NCBI RefSeq assembly: GCF_004564235.1
Contig: NZ_SOMN01000003.1
Coordinates: 186,001-250,000, forward strand
From: Cohnella luojiensis
Lineage (GTDB): Bacteria > Bacillota > Bacilli > Paenibacillales > Paenibacillaceae
Length of the DNA: 64,000 nt
Reading direction: 5' to 3'
The notes under the pieces were generated by a model. The model was not told where the DNA came from, made no database searches, and saw only the letters and a list, made by a program, of their open reading frames with translations. Position numbers and translations under genes: made by a program. Shown in pieces: positions 25,981 to 34,801 of the stretch (the first letter of the stretch is position 1; each line of letters begins with the position of its first letter).

Positions 25981-27783
25981 TTGGACATTTTTAAGGCATT
26001 GAAATCGTATTACTGGCAAGACAAAGGCTTTCTTTGGGGATCCGTTGCCGGACTAGCGGTTGCAACTGCACTGGGGTTGGTGTATCCTCTGCTGCTCAAA
26101 ACGCTAATAGACGATATGATCATCCCGGGCGAATTCTCGGGCGTTCTAAGCTTATCGTTATTAGCCGTAGGCATTATTTTCGTCAAAGCCGGCTTTCAGT
26201 TCGTACACGGCTTTAGCGGAGGCCGCCTGGGGAATCGCTTGGCGTACCGGTTGCGTAACGGCTGTTACGAGAAGCTGCAGCAATTATCGTTCTCTTATTA
26301 TGACACGGCTAGAACGGGCGACTTGATGTCTAGGCTGACCGCCGATATCGAGGGCATCCGAAACTTCATCGGCTTCGGCTTCGCGCAATTGCTCAACACG
26401 GCTTTCCTGCTCGTTTTCGGCTTCACGATGATGTTCTTCATCGACTGGAAGCTGACACTGATGACGCTCACGATTATACCGTTACTCGGGTTCGTAGCCA
26501 TTCGATTCGAGCAGAACATCCATCCGGTATTCCGCTCCATCCGTTCCGCAGTCGGTCGTCTTACCGTCCGAGTGCAGGAGAATATCACGGGAGTAAGAAC
26601 CGTGAAGTCGTTCGCGCGCGAGCCCTTCGAGATCAACAAATTCGTAAAGGAAAACGTGGATTACCGGGAAAATCACCTGCAGTTGGCAGGCGTATGGGCG
26701 AAATATTTTCCGATGATCGAATTTATCGCGAACGTTAGCGTCGCGGCAATGTTACTGGTCGGGGGTTGGCGCGTCATCGACGGATCTCTTTCACTGGGGG
26801 ATTTGGTGGCTTTATCGGGTATGCTCGGCCTCATCGTCGCTCCGCTCTGGACGCTCGGCTTCCAAATCAATAACTATACGCAGTCGAAGGCTTCGGGTGA
26901 AAGGCTGCTAGAGCTGCTGAACCAACCGATCGCCGTGAAAAATACATTAAATAGCCTTATATTGGATGACGATGCCGTGAAAGGCCATATTCGGTTCGAG
27001 GATGTCAGCTTCCGGTTCGTGAATCGGGACGATTTGCCTTCCGCTCTTCTCGGATTTAACCTGGATGTCCCGGCCGGCTCGGTAATCGGATTGCTGGGAG
27101 GCACGGGCTCGGGGAAATCGACGGCCGTCGGGTTGATGCTCAGGACTTACGACGTTGGCGAAGGTTCCATAACGCTCGACGGCGTCGACGTGCGCCATAT
27201 CGATCTGGCCAGTTTGAGAAGCCAGACCGCGATCGTTTTCCAGGAATCGTTCTTATTCTCCACGACCATCAAGGAGAACATTAGTTACGGATACCCCAAC
27301 GCAACGATGGAAGATATAGAAGAAGCCTCGAGGCTGGCGCAAGCGGACGGATTTATTCGCGAGCTTCCGCTGGGCTACGAGACGATCGTAGGCGAGCGCG
27401 GGATGGGACTGTCGGGCGGTCAGAAGCAACGGATCGCCATTGCCCGCGCATTGCTCGCCAAACCTAAGATTCTGATTCTGGACGATGCGACTAGCGCCCT
27501 GGACATGGAGACCGAGCACGAGATCCAGACCGCCATCCGCAAAGTGATGCAAGGACGGACGGTGTTCATCATCGCGCACCGGATATCGACGCTCCGTCAC
27601 GGGGACGAGATCGTCGTGCTGGATCGGGGTCACACCATTCAGCGGGGAACCCACGATAAGCTCGTGCGCCAGCCGGGCCTATACCGGGAAACCTACCGCA
27701 TCCAATATTCCGATCGGCCTGACGATCTGGATGCGGATATCGCTTCATCCGCCGTCTCCGGCGAAAGGCGGGTGACGGGATGA
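25981..27783 (+). CDS. Heterodimeric ABC exporter, degenerate-site subunit
   Basis: A 600-residue fused membrane and nucleotide-binding half-transporter: six transmembrane helices (about 15-300) and an ABC domain (about 345-580). Walker A GGTGSGKST and signature LSGGQ are canonical, but the catalytic glutamate after Walker B is Asp (ILILDDATSALD). Its partner gene overlaps by 4 bp (ATGA, 27780-27783), so the pair should form a heterodimer of the BmrCD/YheIH/TM287-288 kind. Start TTG 25981 follows GGGGAGGG. The substrate is unknown; drug or lipid export is the family default. Confidence 0.88.
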   Translation: MDIFKALKSYYWQDKGFLWGSVAGLAVATALGLVYPLLLKTLIDDMIIPGEFSGVLSLSLLAVGIIFVKAGFQFVHGFSGGRLGNRLAYRLRNGCYEKLQQLSFSYYDTARTGDLMSRLTADIEGIRNFIGFGFAQLLNTAFLLVFGFTMMFFIDWKLTLMTLTIIPLLGFVAIRFEQNIHPVFRSIRSAVGRLTVRVQENITGVRTVKSFAREPFEINKFVKENVDYRENHLQLAGVWAKYFPMIEFIANVSVAAMLLVGGWRVIDGSLSLGDLVALSGMLGLIVAPLWTLGFQINNYTQSKASGERLLELLNQPIAVKNTLNSLILDDDAVKGHIRFEDVSFRFVNRDDLPSALLGFNLDVPAGSVIGLLGGTGSGKSTAVGLMLRTYDVGEGSITLDGVDVRHIDLASLRSQTAIVFQESFLFSTTIKENISYGYPNATMEDIEEASRLAQADGFIRELPLGYETIVGERGMGLSGGQKQRIAIARALLAKPKILILDDATSALDMETEHEIQTAIRKVMQGRTVFIIAHRISTLRHGDEIVVLDRGHTIQRGTHDKLVRQPGLYRETYRIQYSDRPDDLDADIASSAVSGERRVTG

Positions 27784-29579
27784 GCAGGCAATTCGTATAT
27801 CAAGACGACGAGCTAATCGCGAAGCCTTTTAACTGGAAGCAGATCGGCAGGCTCTTCGCGTTCGTTCAGCCATATAAGAAAGAGTTTACCCGGGTCGTAT
27901 TCGTGATGACGGTGTTCGGAATGTTGTCCCGACTCGCGATTCCGTTCCTCATGAGCATGGCGATCGACCGCGCCATTCATCCCGAGAACGGGAATAGCAG
28001 CGTTACGCTGCTGGTAAGCTTGGTCGGGGCTATGATGGCCATGTACGGTTTACGCTGGTGGGCGCAGAAATACACGATTCAACAAACGAACCAAATCGGA
28101 CAGAAGGTCATTTTCGACCTCAGGGCGGCATTATTCCGTCACATTCAATCGTTATCGTTCCGATTCTTCGATAAACGTCCCGCGGGATCGGTTCTCGTAA
28201 GGGTCACCAACGACGTAAACTCGCTGCAGGATATGTTCACGAACGGGGTCATTAACTCCGCCATCGATATCGTGCAATTGATCGGAATCACGATTATCCT
28301 GCTCGTGTTGGAGCCCAAGCTCGGCCTTGCCATCATGATCACGGTTCCCTTGATGTTCCTCGTGTCATCCGCGTTGCGCAAGAAAATAAGGATGGCATGG
28401 CAGGTAGTCCGGATTAAGCAATCCCGGATCAATGCCCATCTGAACGAAAGCATTCAAGGGATCCGGGTTACTCAGGCTTTCGCGCAAGAGAAAGAAAACA
28501 TCCATTTCTTCGATAACATGAACAAAAGCAATATCCGCTCTTGGAACAGGGCATCGATGCTCAATCAGTTATTCGGCCCGGTCCTCGAGGTTACATCCGC
28601 AGTCGGGACATTAATCCTGCTATTATACGGTACTTATTTGATTCAAACCGACGTCATGACAGTCGGCATTCTCGTCGCTTTCATTACTTACGTCGGAAGC
28701 TTCTGGGAGCCAATTACGCGACTTGGAAATATGTATTCCCAACTGCTGATCTCGATGTCCTCCGCGGAACGCATCTTCGAGTTCATGGACGAGAAGCCGG
28801 CGGTACCGGAGAAGGACGATGCGAGAAAGCTGCCCGAGCTTCAAGGAAACGTTCGTCTAGAGAACGTAACCTTCGGATACGAATCAGACCGTCCGGCGTT
28901 AAAGGGAATCGATCTCGACGTAAAAGCGGGCTTATCGGTAGCGTTGGTCGGGCACACGGGTTCAGGTAAGAGCACGATCGTGAACTTGCTCTGCCGATTC
29001 TACGACACGGTGGAAGGAAGGGTGCTCTTGGACGGGATCGACGTTCGAGACGTCACCATCGAGAGCTTGCGGTCCCAGATCGGCATCGTGCTTCAGGATA
29101 CGTTTATTTTCTCGGGAACGATTCGCGACAATATCAGATATGGCCGGCCCGGGGCTACGGACGCGGAGGTCGAAGCCGCCGCAAGGTCCGTAAGGGCGCA
29201 CGAATTCATCGCGGAGCTGCCTAACGGGTACGACACCGAGGTAGAGGAGAGAGGGAACGCCCTCTCGGTCGGCCAGCGGCAACTGCTGAGCTTCGCCAGG
29301 GCGTTGCTCGCCAATCCTCGCATTCTCGTGCTCGATGAAGCGACGGCGAGCATCGACACCGAGACGGAACTGAGAATTCAAGAAGCGCTCTCGACGTTGC
29401 TTCAAGGAAGAACCTCCTTTATCGTCGCGCACCGGTTGTCCACGATACGTCACGCAGATTGCATTGTCGTTCTGGATCACGGGCAGGTCGTAGACCAGGG
29501 CAACCACGAGGAGTTAATGAAACGTCCCGGACATTATCGGAATTTGGTCGACGCGCAGTATCGCTTTTTATCGGCGTAA
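27780..29579 (+). CDS. Heterodimeric ABC exporter, catalytic subunit
   Basis: A 599-residue half-transporter: six transmembrane helices (about 25-320) and an ABC domain (about 355-590). Walker A GHTGSGKST, full Walker B with glutamate (LVLDEATASID) and H-loop IVAHRLSTIRH are present, but the signature is LSVGQ rather than LSGGQ. In a head-to-tail dimer this altered signature faces the partner's Walker B site, which also lacks its glutamate. Both defects thus fall in one ATP site, as expected for asymmetric exporters. A terminator follows 25 bp later. Confidence 0.9.
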   Translation: MSRQFVYQDDELIAKPFNWKQIGRLFAFVQPYKKEFTRVVFVMTVFGMLSRLAIPFLMSMAIDRAIHPENGNSSVTLLVSLVGAMMAMYGLRWWAQKYTIQQTNQIGQKVIFDLRAALFRHIQSLSFRFFDKRPAGSVLVRVTNDVNSLQDMFTNGVINSAIDIVQLIGITIILLVLEPKLGLAIMITVPLMFLVSSALRKKIRMAWQVVRIKQSRINAHLNESIQGIRVTQAFAQEKENIHFFDNMNKSNIRSWNRASMLNQLFGPVLEVTSAVGTLILLLYGTYLIQTDVMTVGILVAFITYVGSFWEPITRLGNMYSQLLISMSSAERIFEFMDEKPAVPEKDDARKLPELQGNVRLENVTFGYESDRPALKGIDLDVKAGLSVALVGHTGSGKSTIVNLLCRFYDTVEGRVLLDGIDVRDVTIESLRSQIGIVLQDTFIFSGTIRDNIRYGRPGATDAEVEAAARSVRAHEFIAELPNGYDTEVEERGNALSVGQRQLLSFARALLANPRILVLDEATASIDTETELRIQEALSTLLQGRTSFIVAHRLSTIRHADCIVVLDHGQVVDQGNHEELMKRPGHYRNLVDAQYRFLSA

Positions 29580-29603
29580 TGGATTTATAATTCTCTCAAT
29601 AAT

Positions 29604-29646
29604 ACCGTTCGATTGGCGATCAATATGCCGATTGGACGGTTTTTTC
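29604..29646 (+). terminator. Terminator after the ABC exporter
   Basis: A 14-bp stem (29604-29617 with 29627-29640), fully paired when three G-U pairs are allowed, then six T. Confidence 0.88.
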
Positions 29647-29750
29647 TTGATCGCCTATTTGAAAATTGTCGTAAGAACCGTTATCGTGGTTATCAGCAGG
29701 AAAAATCCGGCACGATGCTTGGAGTCATGGGATTGGGGGAATGGATAGGC

Positions 29751-30572
29751 ATGAAATCATCTTCTTGGTTGTGGAGAATATTAGGTTGGACGACGTTGAT
29801 CTGCCTTCTCGTTATGCTTACGGGGTTTGGATGGGCGCTAAAGGATACGTGGTTTCCGAAGGATGGACTGGCTTTGCCCGAGGTATCCCCGCCGGAAGCG
29901 GCGACGGGCGGAGACTGGAACGCGAAGGAAGAGCTGTTCGTTACCTCGCTAGGGGATTCTCTGACTAAAGGCACGGGGGATTCGACAGGAGAAGGCGGAT
30001 ATGTCGCGAGAGTGATAGAGGATTTGGCGAAACAAATGGACAAGCCGGTATATATGGTCAATAATTTGGCCATTAACGGGTTAAGGGCGGATCAATTGAC
30101 GAACCGCCTGGACGAAAACGGATTCAAGAATGCCATTGCCAAAGCCGATATCATCCTTATGACAATCGGAGGCAACGATTTGTTTCAGATCGCCCAGAGC
30201 GGCGGCTCGATGGCCGAGGGCGGAGACATATCGCCGGAGCTGCTGTTAGAGCGTCTTCCCGAGGCCGAGCCGCGGTTGAAAGACGTATTCCAGAAGATAA
30301 GGAAGCTTAACCCGACGGCAAGGATTATTTATGTCGGTCTATTTAATCCTTTCTATGATTTGCCGGAAATGACGTCATCGGGAAGCAAGATCGTGGCGGA
30401 ATGGAACGACTATGCGTACAGTCTAGCGAAAGCCGATGGCAATGCGACCGTTGTCCCTACTTACGATCTGTTCGAATTCAACTTGAAGGCCTACCTTTCC
30501 TCTGACCATTTTCACCCTAATGCCCAGGGTTACGCCCGAATATCCGATCGAATCGTTCAAGCGCTTCTATGA
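29751..30572 (+). CDS. Membrane-anchored GDSL/SGNH esterase
   Basis: A 273-residue SGNH hydrolase with an N-terminal hydrophobic segment (about 11-30) acting as anchor or signal, so the enzyme faces outside. Catalytic blocks: SLGDSLTKG (nucleophile Ser70), the block III IGGNDLF asparagine, and block V DHFHPN with Asp and His. It resembles the Bacillus YpmR lipase/acylhydrolase group. ATG 29751 is provisional: GGGGGA lies 12 nt upstream, while in-frame ATGs at 29715 and 29727 would only add a short cytoplasmic tail. An ABC ATPase follows 25 bp later. The substrate cannot be told from sequence. Confidence 0.8.
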   Translation: MKSSSWLWRILGWTTLICLLVMLTGFGWALKDTWFPKDGLALPEVSPPEAATGGDWNAKEELFVTSLGDSLTKGTGDSTGEGGYVARVIEDLAKQMDKPVYMVNNLAINGLRADQLTNRLDENGFKNAIAKADIILMTIGGNDLFQIAQSGGSMAEGGDISPELLLERLPEAEPRLKDVFQKIRKLNPTARIIYVGLFNPFYDLPEMTSSGSKIVAEWNDYAYSLAKADGNATVVPTYDLFEFNLKAYLSSDHFHPNAQGYARISDRIVQALL

Positions 30573-30596
30573 CGGGGAAGGAGGAATGATCTAAAG

Positions 30597-31568
30597 ATGA
30601 GTACCGCGACGCAAACAAAAGAGATCGTATTGTCCGTTCAGGGACTACGTAAAGTGATTGGGCGCAAGCCGATTATCCATCGGGTATCGTTCGACGTTCA
30701 TGCGGGGGAAATATTCGGTTTCCTTGGCCCCAACGGTTCCGGCAAAACGACGACGATCCGCATGCTCGTCGATCTGATCAAGCCGACTTCGGGAAAAATC
30801 ATCGTATGCGGAGAAGATATCGGCGTCCATCCCGAGAGGGCATTGGCGCACATCGGCTGCATCGTGGAGAATCCGGAGATGTACTCCTTCATGACGGGGT
30901 GGGAGAATCTGGAGCACTTCGCGCGGATGCAAGCGGGTATTCCCGTATCGCGTATTACGGAAGTCGTCGAGATCGTCGGCCTGGATCAGAGAATTCACGA
31001 TAAGGTGAAAACCTATTCGTTAGGCATGCGCCAGAGATTGGGCATCGCTCAAGCTTTGTTAGGAAAGCCTAAGCTGCTTATTCTCGACGAGCCTACTAAC
31101 GGTCTTGACCCTAAGGGTATCAAGGAACTGCGGGAGTTTATCCGCAAGCTTGCGGAGAGCGGCATGAGCATGTTCATCTCGAGCCATTTGCTAAGCGAGA
31201 TACAGCTGATGTGCGATCGCGTGGCGATTATCGCGCACGGGGAAGTAATCGCGGTAGGAGAGGTGGATGAGCTCGTATCGCAGGTCGGTACATATACGTT
31301 GTGGCAAGTGGATCGTCCTGAGGCTGCGAGGGAAATGTTTAAGGATCAACTCGACGTGCAGATCGTGCCGGAAGATAAGCATCAAATAGACGAATCCCTG
31401 CTGTCTTCGCTTCATGATCCGATTATTACGATCATGGATGAGGATCGCGTGACCGGATGGGTGAACCGGCTCGTGGCTGCCGGAATCGGAATCCATTCCG
31501 TTCAACGCGTCGCGCCTTCCTTGGAGGAGCTATTCTTGAAGTTGACGGAGGGCGAGAAAATTGGCTAA
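30597..31568 (+). CDS. ABC transporter ATP-binding protein
   Basis: A 323-residue ABC ATPase of the ABC-2 (YhcG/YtrB-like) type. Walker A is GPNGSGKTT, the signature is YSLGMRQRLGIAQALL, Walker B LLILDEPTNGLDP, and the H-loop SSHLL. A C-terminal extension of about 90 residues follows the core. ATG 30597 follows GGAAGGAGG. The permease start (TTG 31561) lies inside the end of this gene (8-bp overlap), so the two form one transporter. The substrate is unknown; antimicrobial resistance or membrane maintenance is common for this class. Confidence 0.92.
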   Translation: MSTATQTKEIVLSVQGLRKVIGRKPIIHRVSFDVHAGEIFGFLGPNGSGKTTTIRMLVDLIKPTSGKIIVCGEDIGVHPERALAHIGCIVENPEMYSFMTGWENLEHFARMQAGIPVSRITEVVEIVGLDQRIHDKVKTYSLGMRQRLGIAQALLGKPKLLILDEPTNGLDPKGIKELREFIRKLAESGMSMFISSHLLSEIQLMCDRVAIIAHGEVIAVGEVDELVSQVGTYTLWQVDRPEAAREMFKDQLDVQIVPEDKHQIDESLLSSLHDPIITIMDEDRVTGWVNRLVAAGIGIHSVQRVAPSLEELFLKLTEGEKIG

Positions 31569-32550
31569 TCTATTGGCGTTGATTCAGAACGAGACGCTTA
31601 AGGTTTGGAAAAAGAGACGCTTTGCCGTCCTCTTGCTCATCTTGCTCATCCTGATTCCCGTCTTCGTGTACGCCCAGATGAAGATCGCTCAGAATAGCGC
31701 AGAGAAATTCAATGACGATTGGCGGGCGGAGCTGCAAAGCCGGATCACGGATAACACGAACGCGTTAAGCAGCGAAAGAATCCCGGAGGAATGGAAAAAG
31801 TGGCGACGGGCGCTCGTTCAACAATTGCAGTATTATCTTGATCACGATATCAACCCGCAAACCCCGAACGCGGTAACCTTTACCCTCACGTTCATGGATA
31901 ATGCGGTCACTTTGTTTATTCCTCTGATGGTACTCGCCATCGCTTCGGATCTCGTTTCTTCCGAGCGGTCGACGGGCACGATCAAGATGCTGCTTACAAG
32001 GCCCGTTCGCAGGTGGCGCATTCTATTTGCCAAATTGGCTACCCTGACCTTATACGTGTCGCTTATCATCATAACGACGGTTCTTATCTGTTATTTGATC
32101 TCCGGCCTTGTGTTCGGTTATTCGGGCTGGGATGCGCCGGTATTCGTCGGATTCCAGGTTCAAGGCGCGGACGTGGACACGACGGGTGTACATGCGGTCA
32201 CGCAGGGTGTATATTTGCTCATGCAGTCCGGATTGGTCTGGTTCTCCGCTATGGTCGTGTCCGTCATCGCGTTGATGGTATCCGTGCTCGTTCGCAGCAC
32301 GGCCGCGAGCTTCGTCACCATGATGGCCACGATTATCGCGGGAACGATTTTATCCAATATGGCTTCCTCATGGAAAAGCGCCAAATATTTATTTAACGTC
32401 AATCTGGAAATATCCTCGTATTTACGCGGAACTCCGCCTCCGGTGGAAGGTATGACGCTCGGTTTTTCGCTTGCGGTATTAGGCTTATGGGGGGCGGCGG
32501 CGCTGATTGTTTCATTCACCGTCTTTACGAAGCAAGACATCTTGAATTAA
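31561..32550 (+). CDS. ABC-2 transporter permease
   Basis: A 329-residue membrane partner of the preceding ATPase. One transmembrane helix near residues 20-40 is followed by an external loop of about 75 residues and then five more helices (about 110-325), the usual ABC-2 layout. TIKMLLTRPVRRWRILFAKL is the coupling-helix region typical of the family. The TTG start is supported by GGAGGG 8 nt upstream within the ATPase gene. About 58 bp separate its stop from parE with no clear terminator. Confidence 0.88.
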   Translation: MANLLALIQNETLKVWKKRRFAVLLLILLILIPVFVYAQMKIAQNSAEKFNDDWRAELQSRITDNTNALSSERIPEEWKKWRRALVQQLQYYLDHDINPQTPNAVTFTLTFMDNAVTLFIPLMVLAIASDLVSSERSTGTIKMLLTRPVRRWRILFAKLATLTLYVSLIIITTVLICYLISGLVFGYSGWDAPVFVGFQVQGADVDTTGVHAVTQGVYLLMQSGLVWFSAMVVSVIALMVSVLVRSTAASFVTMMATIIAGTILSNMASSWKSAKYLFNVNLEISSYLRGTPPPVEGMTLGFSLAVLGLWGAAALIVSFTVFTKQDILN

Positions 32551-32608
32551 AATGAACGGTAGCGCGTTTATGAACGCATGCACAAGAGACTAGCAAGGGG
32601 GTCCATTC

Positions 32609-34582
32609 GTGACCGAACAAATAGATCTGTTCACCGAATCCGCGGCAATCGCGGGAAGTGAATATAGCGCGGACGATATTCAAATCCTGGAAGGCTTGAC
32701 CGCGGTCCGCAAAAGGCCGGGAATGTACATCGGCAGCACGACGGCATCGGGTCTGCACCATTTGCTGTGGGAGATCGTGGATAACGCCGTAGATGAACAT
32801 TTGGCTAAATTCTGCTCGAAAATCGACGTGACCGTGCATCAAGACAACTCGGTTACGGTGGTCGATAACGGCAGGGGAATTCCGACCAGCATGCATAAGA
32901 GCGGTATCCCCACGCCTCAGGTCGTCTTTACGATCTTGCACGCGGGCGGTAAATTCGGCGGCGGAGGCTACAAGAAATCAGGCGGCTTGCACGGGGTTGG
33001 TGCATCCGTTACGAATGCGTTGTCCGAGTGGCTCGAGGTAGAAATCTACCGCGAAGGCAAAATACATAAGCAAAAATTCGCGACCTGGGTCGACGACAAA
33101 GGCATCGAGCATGTCGGGGAGCCCGTTGGAGGCCTTGAAGTAACCGGCAATACGAACAGGACCGGCACGAAGGTCACGTTTAAGCCGGATCCGAAGGTGT
33201 TCCACGGACACGTTAGCATGAGCTACGATACCTTATCGGAGCGCCTTCAAGAGATCGCGTTCTTGAATTCCGGGTTGAAGGTAAACATTAAGGACGAGCG
33301 AAGCGGCAAAGCCGACACGTTTCATTACGAGGGCGGAGCGCGGGAGTTCGTGCAGTTCCTGAACGAAGAGAAATCGGTATTGCACGACGTCATTCATTTC
33401 TCGGCGGAAAAGGACGATATCGAGGTCGAGGTCGCTTTGCAGTATAACGACGGCTACACGGAGACGCTGGCTTCGTTCGTTAACTCCATACCGACTAGAG
33501 GCGGCGGCACGCACGAAACGGGCTTCAAGACCGCGTATACGCGCGTCTTGAACGAGTATGCCCGCAAGACGGCTCAACTCAAGGAAAAGGAAAAGAATCT
33601 TGAAGGAAACGACCTTCGCGAAGGTTTGATGGCCGTTATCAATATAAAGATGTCCGAAGTGGAATTCGTCGGCCAGACAAAGGACCAGCTCGGCAGCGCT
33701 TCGGCGCGGAGCGCGGTGGATGCGATCGTAACCGACAAGATGACCGTTTTCCTGGAGGAGAACCCTCAAGTCGGCCAATTGCTGATCAAGAAATCGATTC
33801 AGGCCTCCAGAGCGCGCGAAGCGGCCCGCAAAGCGCGGGAAGAAATCCGCAGCGGCAAAAAGCGAAGCGAAAGCGCGAGCCTTGGCGGCAAGCTATCCCC
33901 GGCGCAATCCAAGGACAGCTCCCGCAACGAGCTGTTCATCGTGGAGGGCGATTCCGCGGGCGGCTCGGCCAAGCAAGGACGGGATTCCAAGTACCAAGCG
34001 ATCTTGCCGCTTAAGGGCAAGCCGATGAATCCCGAGAAATCCAAGCTTGTCGACATCCTGAAGAACGATGAGTACAAGGCGATCATCTCCGCGATCGGAG
34101 CGGGGATCGGCTCGGAATTCGATGTCGAGGAATGCAATTATTCCAAGATCATCATCATGACCGATGCGGATACGGACGGGGCGCATATCCAAGTGCTGCT
34201 TCTGACGTTCTTCTATCGGTATATGAAGCCGCTTATCGATGCGGGCAAGGTATTCATAGCCCAACCGCCGCTGTACAAGCTAACGAGGAAGTCCGGAAAG
34301 CTAGAGACGGTGCGTTACGCTTGGACGGATGACCAATTAACCAATTACATGAAAGAAATCGGCAAAGGCGCGGAGCTGCAGCGGTATAAAGGACTCGGCG
34401 AGATGAATCCGGATCAGCTGTGGGAGACGACGATGAATTACGAGACGCGTACGTTCCTGCAGGTTCAGATCGAGGACGCCGCCAAGGCGGAGCGCCGCGT
34501 GTCCACTCTGATGGGCGACAAAGTCGACCCTCGCAAGCGGTGGATCATTGAGAACGTGGATTTCACGGAGTACGTGGAGTAA
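32609..34582 (+). CDS. parE: DNA topoisomerase IV subunit B
   Basis: ATPase subunit of topoisomerase IV, which unlinks daughter chromosomes. 657 residues. The GHKL ATPase domain shows KRPGMYIGST, EIVDNAVDE, VVDNGRGIP and GLHGVGASVTNALS. The TOPRIM domain shows LFIVEGDSAGGSAKQGRD and IIMTDADTDGAHI. It is assigned ParE rather than GyrB because it pairs with parC immediately downstream and has short ParE-type spacing. Start GTG 32609 follows AAGGGGG. Confidence 0.95.
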   Translation: MTEQIDLFTESAAIAGSEYSADDIQILEGLTAVRKRPGMYIGSTTASGLHHLLWEIVDNAVDEHLAKFCSKIDVTVHQDNSVTVVDNGRGIPTSMHKSGIPTPQVVFTILHAGGKFGGGGYKKSGGLHGVGASVTNALSEWLEVEIYREGKIHKQKFATWVDDKGIEHVGEPVGGLEVTGNTNRTGTKVTFKPDPKVFHGHVSMSYDTLSERLQEIAFLNSGLKVNIKDERSGKADTFHYEGGAREFVQFLNEEKSVLHDVIHFSAEKDDIEVEVALQYNDGYTETLASFVNSIPTRGGGTHETGFKTAYTRVLNEYARKTAQLKEKEKNLEGNDLREGLMAVINIKMSEVEFVGQTKDQLGSASARSAVDAIVTDKMTVFLEENPQVGQLLIKKSIQASRAREAARKAREEIRSGKKRSESASLGGKLSPAQSKDSSRNELFIVEGDSAGGSAKQGRDSKYQAILPLKGKPMNPEKSKLVDILKNDEYKAIISAIGAGIGSEFDVEECNYSKIIIMTDADTDGAHIQVLLLTFFYRYMKPLIDAGKVFIAQPPLYKLTRKSGKLETVRYAWTDDQLTNYMKEIGKGAELQRYKGLGEMNPDQLWETTMNYETRTFLQVQIEDAAKAERRVSTLMGDKVDPRKRWIIENVDFTEYVE

Positions 34583-34644
34583 ATCCAACCGAATGGAATC
34601 GGATCAACGGGCATTACGAAAAAGGTTACCCCTTCCACCGCTGG

Positions 34645-34695
34645 TTAAAATCGAGATTGCCTTAAATGGAATATGCGGTAGCAACTCGATTTTAA
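34645..34695. repeat. Long hairpin between parE and parC
   Basis: TTAAAATCGAG (34645-34655) and CTCGATTTTAA (34685-34695) are perfect arms, extended by TTGC/GCAA past a single bulged A, with a 20-nt loop. No T run follows, so it is not a standard terminator. The rest of the 219-bp gap shows only the parC ribosome site. Confidence 0.7.
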
Positions 34696-34801
34696 AGGCG
34701 GACGTAAACTTTCCAGGGGCAATCCTTTTCCTCCATGCCGCGACCTCATCCATTCAAAGATTTACAAATCGTATCCATAAAACGCTAGGAGGCAGGGTGT
34801 A

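Noticed and set aside
34583..34801. A short gene in the parE-parC gap
   Set aside because: The 84-residue frame (34548-34802) begins inside parE, spans the hairpin and has no ribosome site of its own.
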